Below are positions 23,632-33,459 of a stretch of 64,000 bases of DNA, one piece after another (positions within the stretch are counted from its first letter, which is position 1; each line of letters opens with the position of its first letter). The notes under the pieces were generated by a model. The model was not told the DNA's origin. It ran no database searches and saw only the letters and a list, made by a program, of their open reading frames with translations. The translations under genes and the position numbers were made by a program. The stretch is from Begonia masoniana (Eukaryota; Streptophyta; Magnoliopsida; Cucurbitales; Begoniaceae): NCBI GenBank assembly GCA_022432975.1, contig CM039503.1, positions 43,415,869-43,479,868 on the forward strand, given 5' to 3'.

Positions 23632-23719
23632 TGTCTCTGTGACGGTTGAAAATCTAAATATCTTTCTATCTCTCTACACTGAGTATCTGTAGGGAGGGTA
23701 AATGAATCAGAAACCAGTT

Positions 23720-25815
23720 TGTAACACCCGGTTTCCATTAACCGATTTACCTTTTTTCATTTATAGAGAATGTTTTATAATTGAAATATGGGTGATTTAG
23801 TGATTAGGTTAACAAGTGATTGAGCAAGGACAGAATGGTAAATTGCAATTTATTTTGGATAACGCATTTAAGGGAGGGTTTAATGAGGTTTAGCAGCCAC
23901 TGTTCCCTCATTTTCCTCTTTGGGTTTTCAACTCAAGCAGTCGAGCTCTCTAGACGATTTTCCCTCGCCGATCCTCCTTCAAACTAGGTAAGTTTTCCTT
24001 TCGTTATCTTGAGATTTTAGTGGCTATATAGCAGAGAGAGTACAATGCGTGTATTTTAATGAGGCCGCGAGTGTGTTGAGTTCTAGTTTAGTGTTGAGAA
24101 TGATCGGTAACCAGAGTTTCCAAACTAGCTCCATAGGTTTCTGAACGATATAAGGTTAAGGTTAGTGATGATCTAATCGGTATTCTGCTTATGACATTAG
24201 GTGTACAGAGCTTCCCGAGTAGTGGTAATCGAACAATTTCCAAGAATCCAGGTAAGTAAAGTATGCATGTGCCTTCGGGTCCTACATCACAAAACAGTAG
24301 GGTTGTGCATTTTGTGAATGATTTTGTATGTCATGCATCATGTTTTTGAAAGACTACGAAAATGAATTTCCATGTAAGAATGGTAAGGTATGAACTGAAT
24401 GTGACAGACAAACTATTAAGGGAACTAATCCGCCCCTTAATCGAGTAGAGGATGTATGACATGGGGAGAATTGATCCCACTCCCAAGGGAACCATGGGAT
24501 CAGATCAGCTATTAAGGGAATTCATCTGCCCCTTAATCGAGTAGAGGATGTATGACATTGGGAGAATTGATCCCACTCCCAAGGGAACCAAGGGATCAGA
24601 TCAGTTTATGAACGTACGTGTATGTAACTGAGATGAGAAAGTAGAAATTGCATGTTTAGGAATTTATGTTTTAGCAAAGCATTTCATTACTGCTTTACTT
24701 ACTTAGCATTAGGCTAATAGATGAGTTTTGTGATGTAGGTGTTGAGGATACTACAGGTGAATTCTCTGAGTTCACTGAGGAATAGGCTGGTTGGAGGAGC
24801 ACATTCATGTTTCGGCTTGGTAAACTGATGAGGCGGGTTAACTGGTGTCATTGGTCTGAAGGTTTAGTTGTAAATGTTTCAATTTGAGCATGTTGAGTTT
24901 TCATAACAGTAGTGATTTCAACAGTAGTGATTTCAATGTTCTGAATACTTTTTTCGAGATTTTCCAGTTAATAGTATTCTGTCGGGATAATATTGGTGCT
25001 CACTGGATTTTTAGTAATATAATGGTCTCAGTGAAGTGAGCCAGATTCTTTCCTGTAGTTACGGATTGTGTGTGTATTCCAAGGAGTAGATGAAATGTGG
25101 TTCTGTCCTCTATCGGCAGATGTTGTGTTGGTGTTCTGTCACCTATCGGAAGATGTAGGTTTAAGTCTATCGGATGATGTCTCAGTAAACTCATCGGCAG
25201 ATGCGTGCTGACGTCATCAGAAGATGTAGGTTTAAGTCTATAGGATGATGTCTCAGTAAACTCATCGGTAGATGCATGCTGACGTCATCGGAAGATGTAG
25301 GTTTAAGTCTATCGATGATGTCTCAGTAAACTCATCGGCAGATGCGTGCTGACGTCATTGGAAGGTGTAGAGAGTATTTGTCGTTTAGTCACCGGTGGAT
25401 GTAGAACAAAGTCGATCAGATGAAGGAAATCATCTGGCTGACGTCATCGGAAGATGTAGAGTGCATTTTGTCGTTTTGCCACCGGATGATGTCTTCCCTC
25501 TTCTGCCTCAGCCCCTTTTGTTGACTTTGTTCAGTGGGCGATGCATTTGACTTTTGAAACTCATGAAGTGTTTTACGATTTAAACCTTTATTCCTTTTGC
25601 CGATTATCCCCAATCTTTAACTGAGTGTTTAAGCATTGTACATTAGGCTTGTTTAACTTGATTCTTACTTAAACGATTTCCGCTGCAAGTTTCGAATATT
25701 ATTGTTTTGGAGATTCCGCTTATGTCAAGTTTTCAAAAAAAAAAAATATGATTGAAATTTTAGTCATGTACGGGCATGGTGTGACGAACCGGTTTAGATA
25801 ACTCGGGGCGTTACA
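23720..25815 (+). mobile_element. 5' LTR of the Tekay element, with splice-like exons and a TGACGTCA array
   Basis: Begins TGTAACACCCGG and ends CGGGGCGTTACA. A leader-like stretch near 23890-23987 ends at a GTAAGT donor; an exon-like 51 bp lies at 24201-24251 between TTAG and GTAAGT; a third block starts at 24739 after GATGTAG. The ~97 bp unit at 24412-24605 is present twice. The 3' third holds three roughly 70 bp units with CTGACGTCAT (25208, 25279, 25349). Confidence 0.92.
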
Positions 25816-25818
25816 GTG

Positions 25819-25830
25819 TGGTATCAGAGA
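25819..25830 (+). promoter_or_regulatory. Primer binding site of the Tekay element
   Basis: TGGTATCAGAGA, three bases after the 5' LTR; matches initiator tRNA-Met complement TGGTATCAGAGC except the last base. Confidence 0.85.
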
Positions 25831-25968
25831 CATTCAGTTAAACCGTTCAAAAGATTACTCATAAGTACTAATCGTCGCATGGAAGTACTCCAACAACTGT
25901 AAGTGTTTATGTTAGCCTTAGTAATTAGATATTATGAACATAGTTAACCTTGTACAGGAAGTGAGCTA

Positions 25969-27020
25969 ATGGCCAGACGTCCAGGAAGACCTAGGATACC
26001 GAGGGAAATGCCAAACTTGAGGAGTGAGGAAGAACCTAGTGTTATTAGACAATTAACAGACTTGGTACATCAGCAAACAGACTTAGTGCGTCAGCAGTCC
26101 GATCAGTTGGGGGTGTTACTGAACCGAGAGGTGCAGGGGAGTGCCAACTCAGGTTCTAGCAATGAGCATTCAGGAGACCGATTCCGAAAGCTTCAGCCGC
26201 CCCGTTTGATGGAAAATCATCTAACCCGATTGTTGCTGAAGAGTGGTTGAGGAAGATTGAAAGCATGCTCCGATGTGCCAACGTCGGAGAAGGAGACAAG
26301 GTCACCCTGGCGACCTTTCATTTTGCTGGAGACGCCCAGCTTTGGTGGGAGACAATTGAGACCACCACTGACATTTGACTATGACTTGGTCACAGTTTAA
26401 GGACATCTTCTATGAGAAATATTTTAATAGCACAGTCCAGGCAGCAAAGAAGGTAGAGTTTTTGAACTTGAAGCAGACAGGGTCTGTGGCTGAGTACGTT
26501 AGACAATTTGAGTCCCTATCCAGATTCGCTAGACACTTTATTCACCGAAATGAAGATAAGGTGTTTCAATTCATGAATGGACTGAAACTAGAAATGTACA
26601 GAGGGGTCAAGTTTTCTGGTTATAAAGGTCTGCCCTTCAGTGATGTTGTGTCCACAGCATTGAAGGTGGAAGAAGCTGAATTGAAATGTGCTGGACTAAA
26701 GGAGGCCCCGAGAAAGTTTGTTCAACCACCGCCGCAGAGAGGAGTGAAGAGGCCCAATGAAGGCCAGCACAGCCAAGGGATAAGAAAGAAGGTACCAGAT
26801 ACCAAGATGTTTCCTCAGTGCCCAAAGTGTTCGAAGAATCACTCGGGCGAGTGTAGATTTGGATCGGGTAAGTGCTTCAACTGCGATGAGGTTGGACACT
26901 TGTACAAGGATTGCCCAAAGCCCGGGTCGTTCGGTGTTTCCATTGTAACAAGGTGGCCATGTCAACAGAGACTGCCCGGCTTTGAAGGGTGGCCCTGCCA
27001 TGATTAAGCCAAGAATATTC
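25969..27020 (+). pseudogene. Tekay gag, broken by frameshifts
   Basis: Starts at ATG 25969 with MARRPGRPRIPREMPNL. A glutamine-rich stretch is followed by the retrotransposon capsid domain (EEWLRK, the LWWE motif near 26343, YFNSTVQAAKKVEFLNL, EYVRQFESLSRFA) and zinc knuckle CFNCDEVGHLYKDC (about 26876-26917). A second knuckle (CFHC) follows after a frameshift near 26925. Frame changes near 26205, 26374 and 26925 split it; the second piece is open for 210 codons (26375-27007). Gag would package the element RNA. Confidence 0.88.
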
Positions 27021-27492
27021 TCCATGATGGAGTCAGGTGATGAGGACCAGCCTGCTATAATGTCAGGTACTGTATTGATTAACTCTGTACCTGCTTTTAC
27101 TTTGATAGATTCGGGTGCAACTCATTCTTTATAGCCTCTGCATTTGCTGATAAGTTAGATGTACGGTTTACTCCTTCTGAGCATGTGTATAACGTAGCAT
27201 TACCTTCTGGTGAGCACATGCACTCCAGTTAAATGATGCCTGATAGTGTGGTGTTGGTAGGGAACATGAATTTGCCTGCTGATCTTATTGTTATGGACAT
27301 AATGGGATTTGATGTGATCCTAGGAATGGATTGGTTGTTTAAGCATTATGCCACTATAGATTGTAGAACTGGAATTGTTAGTTTCCAACCCCCTAGTGGT
27401 TGAAACCATACTTTCCAAGCCCTGAAGAAGAGTAAGGAAATGACCGTAATGACTTCTGTTAGTTATAGATCCTCCCCTTGTAGAGAGTATTT
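27021..27492 (+). pseudogene. Tekay aspartic protease region, disrupted
   Basis: The protease active site LIDSGATHS is at about 27104-27130 and the flap-like MDIMGFDVILGMDWL at about 27296-27340. A frameshift directly after the active-site motif gives TAG at 27134, and others follow, so no protease is made. Confidence 0.75.
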
Positions 27493-28866
27493 ATGCTTTT
27501 TGGCCAGTGTTTTAGACACACAAACAGTAGAAAATCAAGCCCCAAAAATGTTTTAGTTGTCCAAGATTTTTCAGAAGTATTTCTAGATGACCTTCCTAGT
27601 TTGCCACCGGATAGAGAAATTGAATTTGTGGTAGATGTTTACCCCGGCGCTGAGCCAGTATCTAAGAATCCATATAGACTAGCACCAACAGAACTTAAAG
27701 AGTTGAAGAAACAGTTAGAGGATTTGTTGGAGAAAGGGTTTATACGCCCTAGCTTTTCACCATGGGGTGCACCTGTCCTTTTTGTCAAAAAGAAGGATGG
27801 ATCAATGCGTATGTGCATAGACTATAGAGAATTGCATAAGCTAACTGTTAAGAACAAGTATCCACTGCCGATGATTGATGATTTATTTGATCAGCTTAAA
27901 GGTGCAAGAGTTTTCTCTAAAATTGACCTCAGGTCCGGTTATTACCAGTTGAAGGTTAAATCTGAAGATATCCCAAATACTGCCTTTTGCACAAGGTATG
28001 GACATTATGAGTTTTTGGTTATGTCTTTTGGTTTGACAAATGCGCCAGCAGCTTTCATGGATCTCATGAATAGGGTGTTTCACGAGTATTTGGACAAGTT
28101 TGTCATTGTATTCATAGATGACATTTTAATCTATTCTAGAACTAAGGAGGAGCATGCAGGACACCTAAGCTTGGTGTTAGGATTGCTGAGGCAGCACCAA
28201 CTTTATGCCAAATTTTCTAAGTGTGAGTTTTGGTTAGACAGAGTTCACTTTCTTGGTCATGTGATCTCCGGAGATGGGATATCTGTTGACCCAGCCAAGG
28301 TTCAAGCTGTTAAGGAATGGCCCCAACTGAAGAATGTCACTGATATCCGAAGTTTCCTTGGATTAGCAGGGTATTATAGAAAATTCCTCGAGGGATTTTC
28401 AAAGATTGCCACACCCCTTACTATGTTAACAAGGAAAAATGTGAAGTATAATTGGACTGATAGATGTGAATCCAGTTTCCAGACCTTGAAGCAGAAATTG
28501 ACAAATGCCCCAATTTTAACTCTTCCTGTCGAAAAAGGTAAATTCAGCATTTATTGTGATGCTTCCAAGGTTGGACTTGGTGGTGTATTGATGCAAGGTG
28601 GAAAGGTTATAGCTTATGCCTCTAGGCAGTTAAAAACACATGAGAAGAACTATCCTACACATGACTTAGAACTAGCTGCTGTGGTCTTTGCATTAAAGAT
28701 TTGGAGGCACTACCTGTATGGACAAACCTGTGAGATATTTTCGGATCATAAAAGTCTGAAATACATTTTCACGCAAAAAGAACTGAATATAAGGCAACAT
28801 AGGTGGTTAGAGTTTGTCAAAGACTATGATTTGAGATTAAGTACCACCCTGGCAAGGCGAATGTAG
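27493..28866 (+). CDS. Tekay reverse transcriptase-RNase H, long open frame
   Basis: 457 codons without a stop. RT motifs in order: [95 protein letters not shown] and the catalytic [12 protein letters not shown] (about 28106-28141). RNase H follows: [16 protein letters not shown] (first Asp), [18 protein letters not shown] (Glu) and FSDHKSLKY (Asp). Near 28837 a one-base change shifts the frame, so the final ADALSR motif is in another frame. RT and RNase H residues look intact, but this frame has no gag-linked start of its own (ATG 27493 lies upstream of the VQDFSEVF motif). Probably not expressed as an active enzyme. Confidence 0.88.
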   Translation: MLFGQCFRHTNSRKSSPKNVLVVQDFSEVFLDDLPSLPPDREIEFVVDVYPGAEPVSKNPYRLAPTELKELKKQLEDLLEKGFIRPSFSPWGAPVLFVKKKDGSMRMCIDYRELHKLTVKNKYPLPMIDDLFDQLKGARVFSKIDLRSGYYQLKVKSEDIPNTAFCTRYGHYEFLVMSFGLTNAPAAFMDLMNRVFHEYLDKFVIVFIDDILIYSRTKEEHAGHLSLVLGLLRQHQLYAKFSKCEFWLDRVHFLGHVISGDGISVDPAKVQAVKEWPQLKNVTDIRSFLGLAGYYRKFLEGFSKIATPLTMLTRKNVKYNWTDRCESSFQTLKQKLTNAPILTLPVEKGKFSIYCDASKVGLGGVLMQGGKVIAYASRQLKTHEKNYPTHDLELAAVVFALKIWRHYLYGQTCEIFSDHKSLKYIFTQKELNIRQHRWLEFVKDYDLRLSTTLARRM

Positions 28867-30450
28867 TGGCTGATGCTTTGAGTAGAGTGACCCCTTTAGT
28901 TTCTGCATTGACTCTAGACATACCGATAGCTCTAGAGACAGAATTCCAAAGATTTAACCTGGAAGTTGTGTCTAGTGTGTCAGCCATGCTTTCGGCCATA
29001 TCTTTGAGGCCAACTATTTTGGAGAAAATAAAGGAAGTTCAAATGAATGACACTGAGTGTAATAAGTTTAAGTTGTGCATAGATTCTACTGACAAGACGG
29101 ATTTCAACTGCTCAGCTGACGGAATTCTCAAGTTTCGAAATAGATGGTTTGTTACGGCTGATACCGAACTTAGAAAAGAAATCCTATCTGAGGCACATTG
29201 CTCCAGACTTTCTGTTCATCCTGGTAGTACGAAAATATACAGAGATCTCAAGTAACATTATTGGTGGCCAGGTATGAAGAGAAGTGTGGCAGAGTATGTG
29301 GAGTTATGTCTGGTCTGCTAGCAAGTCAAAGCTGAACATCAGAGGCCTGCTGGAACATTACAACCCTTACCAGTTCCCGAATGGAAATGGGAACAAATAA
29401 CTATAGATTTTGTTATAGGATTACCTAGAACAGTAAAAGGTCACAATGCAATTTGGGTAATAGTTGATCGTTTAACCAAATCAGCTCACTTTCTGCCAAT
29501 AAAGATAACATACTCGATGGATCAATTGGCTGAGTTGTATGTGCACAAGGTTGTTAGACTGCATGGAGTTTCAAACACCATAGTTTCAGACCGAGACTCC
29601 AGATTTACATCTAAGTTTTGGAAAAGTTTGCACAAGGCAATGGGAACACAGCTTAGTTTTAGCACAGCCTTTCATCCTCAAACTGATGGACAATCAGAGA
29701 GAACTATCCAAACGTTGGAGGATATGCTTCGTGCATGTGTACTAGAATTTCAAGGTTCTTGGAGTAAGTATATACCATTGATTGAATTCTCTTATAATAA
29801 CAGTTTTCAAGCAACAATAGGCATGGCACCATACGAGGCATTATATGGACGAAAGTGCAGATCTCCGTTATATTGGGATGAAGTTGGGGAAGCACAATTG
29901 ATTGGTCCTGATATTGTGCAGCAGACAGTGGAGAAGATTGCTCTTATCCGACAAAGAATCTTAACAGCTCAAAGCCGACAGAAAAGCTATGCAGACAAAA
30001 GACGAAGAGAATTAGAATTTGATGTTGGTAATGAAGTTTTCCTTAAGGTGTCACCTTTCAAAGGAGTTGTGAGATTTGGGAAAAGAGGCAAGTTGAACCC
30101 CAGATATATTGGACCTTTCCAAATCGTGAAGAGAATTGGGAAGTCGGCATATCAACTTCAGTTACCAGCCTCCTTGGAGGGAGTTCATAATGTGTTTCAT
30201 GTTTCCGTGCTAAAGAAATGTGTTAGAGATCCTTCGCAGATTATGGAACAGCAGAACATTGAAGTCCTTCCTACTCTTACTTATGAGGAGAAACCAGTAA
30301 GGATCTTAGAGTATGCAGTAAAGGTATTACGCAACAGAGAAGTTCCACTAGTAAAAGTCTTATGACATAACCAGAGCGTTGAGGAGACAACTTGGGAACG
30401 CCAGCAGGACATGATGGACCAATATCAAGAACTATTCAGGTACTGAATTT
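28867..30450 (+). pseudogene. Tekay integrase and chromodomain-like tail, three nonsense codons
   Basis: The frame resumes at 28866 (ADALSRV) and continues through the integrase zinc-binding part and core: TIDFVIGLP (first Asp), SDRDSRF (second Asp), [13 protein letters not shown] (Glu). PRYIGPFQI...[12 protein letters not shown] and a C-terminal chromodomain-type stretch follow. Stops lie at 29253-29255 and 29319-29321, and TGA at 30363-30365 replaces the Trp of KVLW. All three are single-base nonsense changes in otherwise continuous frame, as expected from decay of methylated transposon DNA. The longest intact piece is 29517-30362. Confidence 0.88.
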
Positions 30451-30468
30451 TGAGGACAAAATTCTTTT

Positions 30469-30480
30469 AAGGAGGGTAGA
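30469..30480 (+). promoter_or_regulatory. Polypurine tract of the Tekay element
   Basis: AAGGAGGGTAGA two bases before the 3' LTR; primes plus-strand DNA synthesis. Confidence 0.85.
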
Positions 30481-30481
30481 T

Positions 30482-32579
30482 TGTAACACCCGGTTTCCAT
30501 TAACCGATTTACCTTTTTCCATTTATAGAGAATGTTTTATAATTGAAATATGGGTGATTTAGTGATTAGGTTAACAAATGATTGAGCAAGGACAGAATGG
30601 TAAATTGTAATTTATTGTGGATAACGCATATAAGGGAGGGTTTAATGAGGTTTAGCCGCCACTGTTCCCTCATTTTCCTCTTTGGGTTTTCAACTCAAGC
30701 AGTCGAGCTCTCTAGACGATTTTCCCTCGCCCGATCCTCCTTCAAACTAGGTAAGTTTTCCTTTCGTTATCTTGAGATTTTAGTGGCTATATAGCAGAGA
30801 GAGTACAATGCGTGTATTTTAATGAGGCTGCGAGTGTGTTGAGTTCGGGTTTAGTGTTGAGAATGATCGGTAACCAGAGTTTCCAAACTAGCTCCTTAGG
30901 TTTCTGAACGATATAAGGTTAAGGTTAGTGATGATCTAATCGGTATTCTGCTTATGACATTAGGTGTACAGAGCTTCCCGAGTAGTGGTAATCGAACAAT
31001 TTCCAAGAATCCAGGTAAGTAAAGTATGCATGTGCCTTCGGGCCTACATCACAAAACAGTAGGGTTATGCATTTTGTGAATGATTTTGTATGTCATGCAT
31101 CATGTTTTTGAAAGACTACGAAAATGAATTTCCATGTAAGAATGGTAAGGTATGAACTGAATGTGACAGACAAACTGTTAAGGGAACTAATCCGCCCCTT
31201 AATCGAGTAGAGGATGTATGACATTGGGAGAATTGATCTCAGTCCCAAGGGAACCATGGGATCAGATCAGCTATTAAGGGAATTCATCCGCCCCTTAATT
31301 GAATAGAGGATGTATGACATTGGGAGAATTGATCCCACTCCCAAGGGAACCAAGGGATCATATCAGTTTATAAACGTACGTGTATGCAACTGAGATGAGA
31401 AAGTAGAAATTGCATGTTTAGGAATTTATGTTTCAGCAATGCATTTCATTACTGCTTTACTTACTTAGCATTAGGCTAATAGATGAGTTTTGTGATGCAG
31501 GTGTTAAGGATACTACAGGTGAATTCTCTGAGTTCACTGAGGAATAGGCTGGTTGGAGGAGCACATTCATGTTTCGGCTTGGTAAACTGATGAGGCAGGT
31601 TAACTGGTGTCATTGGTCTGAAGGTTTAGTTGTAAATGTTTCAATTTGAGCATGTTGAGTTTTCATAACAGTAGTGATTTCAACAGTAGTGATTTCAATG
31701 TTCTGAATACTTTTTTCGAGATTTTCCAGTTAATAGTATTCTGTCGGGATTAATATTGGTGCTCACTGGATTTTTAGTAATATAATGGTCTCAGTGAAGT
31801 GATCAAGATTCTTTCCTGTAGTTAGGATTGTGTGTGTATTCCAAGGAGTAGATGAAATGTGGTTCTGTCCTCTATCGGCAGATGTTGTGTTGGTGTTCTG
31901 TCACCTATCGGAAGATGTAGGTTTAAGTCTATCGGATGATGTCTCAGTAAACTCATCGGCAGATGCGTGCTGACGTCATCAGAAGATGTAAGTTTAAGTC
32001 TATCGGATGATGTCTCAGTAAACTCATCGGCAGATGCGTGCTGACGTCATCGGAAGATGTAGGTTTAAGTCTATCGGATGATGTCTCAGTAAACTCATCG
32101 GCAGATGTGTGCTGACGTCATTGGAAGGTGTAGAGAGTATTTTGTCGTTTAGTCACCGGTGGATGTAGAACAAAGTCGATCGGATGAAGAAAATCATCTG
32201 GCTAACGTCATCGGAAGATGTAGAGTGCATTTTGTCGTTTTGCCACCGGATGATGTCTTCCCTCTTCTGCCTCAGCCCCTTTTGTTGACTTTGTTCAGCG
32301 GGCGATGCGTTTGACTTTTGAAACTCATAAAGTGTTTTACGATTTAAACCTTTATTCCTTTTGCCGATTATCCCCAAAATTTTAACTGAGTGTTTAAGCA
32401 TTGTACATTAGGCTTGTTTAACTTGATTCTTACTTAAACGATTTCCGCTGCAAGTTTCGAATATTATTGTTTTGGAGATTCCGCTTATGTCAAGTTTTCA
32501 AAAAAAAAATATGATTGAAATTTTAGTCATGTACGGGCATGGTGTGACGAACCGGGTTCAGATAACTCGGGGCGTTGCA
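30482..32579 (+). mobile_element. 3' LTR of the Tekay element
   Basis: 2098 bp, same layout as the 5' LTR; ends GGGCGTTGCA (one base from GTTACA). Exon-like block 30964-31014; the second acceptor reads GATGCAG rather than GATGTAG (31494-31500), so a usable CAG acceptor is kept. TGACGTCA array at about 31968-32120. Confidence 0.93.
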
Positions 32580-32584
32580 CAGTT

Positions 32585-33240
32585 TGAGCTTCTATTTGTT
32601 TGCTATTAAACCCTTCGCAACTTCGGTCGACACTTCTCAGGCTTAACGCCCTTGTGGTCGACACCTGTACACTCGGGTTGACACCCAATTGCCTCTGTTT
32701 TCAATTTGCACAAAGACTGGTCGACACCCACACTCTCGGGTCGATTCCTCTGCAAAATACTAGTTCAACAATTTACAACGGAGAGTAAAAAGTGAAGATC
32801 AACTCTTTAATAAGACAAGCACAAGTTTCTAGTTATGGGTCTCTAAATCATTGCAGGAGACCATCGTTCTGCTTAGTTCTACACGCTAACTCCTTCATAA
32901 AATAATCACTGGAATATTTCACTGGAATAGAATTGATCATATTTCATTAAACTAATCTGAAACTCAGTTTTCTATTAGATCCTATTTGAGATATATAAAT
33001 TTGCTTGGGGGTGTCTAAATTGAAGTCTGTGAATGAAAGAGGACGTAGCAAATTTGATGAATAGGTTGCAGCATCAAAAATAAATGTTTTCTTTGAACTT
33101 GTTTTGGTTCTTTTTATGATCGAATGCTTTGTTGGGGCTCCAGAACTTCGGAGGAAAAATAAACGGATGCTGGACAAGTCTATTAGAGAAATAGAGAGAG
33201 GGTGAGAGAGACAGGCTCTACAAACACAAGAGAAGAAACT
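32585..33240. other. Interior of the Pack-MULE, no gene; LTR-like words
   Basis: Original MULE filler. It holds several GGTCGACACC/GGTTGACACC words (32624-32735) like those in the LTR-type sequence at 43360-43690, then pyrimidine/purine-rich sequence. No supported reading frame in either strand. Confidence 0.45.
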
Positions 33241-33244
33241 AATA

Positions 33245-33350
33245 CCTGAAATAAAGAAAAGCGCCAAGCAGAGCCAAATGGTATGTTCCAGTTTTCACTG
33301 TAAAGTCAATTCCAAACCCAGAAATCAAAATCAAAATCAAAATTGGAAAA
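33245..33350 (-). pseudogene. Captured membrane-protein-like exon fragment, minus strand
   Basis: Minus strand reads ISGFGIDFTVKTGTYHLALL then GAFLYFR, ending at an AG/GTATTAG donor near 33246. Hydrophobic segment LALLGAFLYF resembles part of a membrane helix. Family not recognised. It overlaps the plus-strand acidic frame, so only one of the two may be the captured sense strand. Confidence 0.3.
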
Positions 33351-33459
33351 TCCAACTGAAACTGTAATCCAGAACCAGTTCTTCGCGGATCACCACCGCC
33401 TCCGCCGCATCAACCACCCACATCTGCCACCGCCAAAACCAGCTCTCTCCGAGCACTCA

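Larger units (their letters stand above)
23720..32579 (+). mobile_element. Complete Tekay/Del-type Ty3/gypsy element, TSD CAGTT
   Basis: 8860 bp with two LTRs of 2096 and 2098 bp, primer site, gag, protease, RT-RNase H, integrase with chromodomain-like tail, and polypurine tract. CAGTT is repeated at 23715-23719 and 32580-32584. The LTRs differ by scattered substitutions and a few 1-3 base indels, so insertion is fairly recent, after the Pack-MULE landed. The coding part carries several stops and frameshifts, so it is non-autonomous now. Closest relatives in the window are the LTRs at 46499 and 54475. Confidence 0.95.

Noticed and set aside
23282..23692. 136-codon plus-strand frame
   Set aside because: Antisense shadow of the glycosyltransferase fragment, which has clear family motifs.
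32947..33267. 106-codon minus frame with hydrophobic start
   Set aside because: Only its first few codons agree with the membrane-like exon fragment and in another frame; the rest is leader-like pyrimidine-rich sequence.
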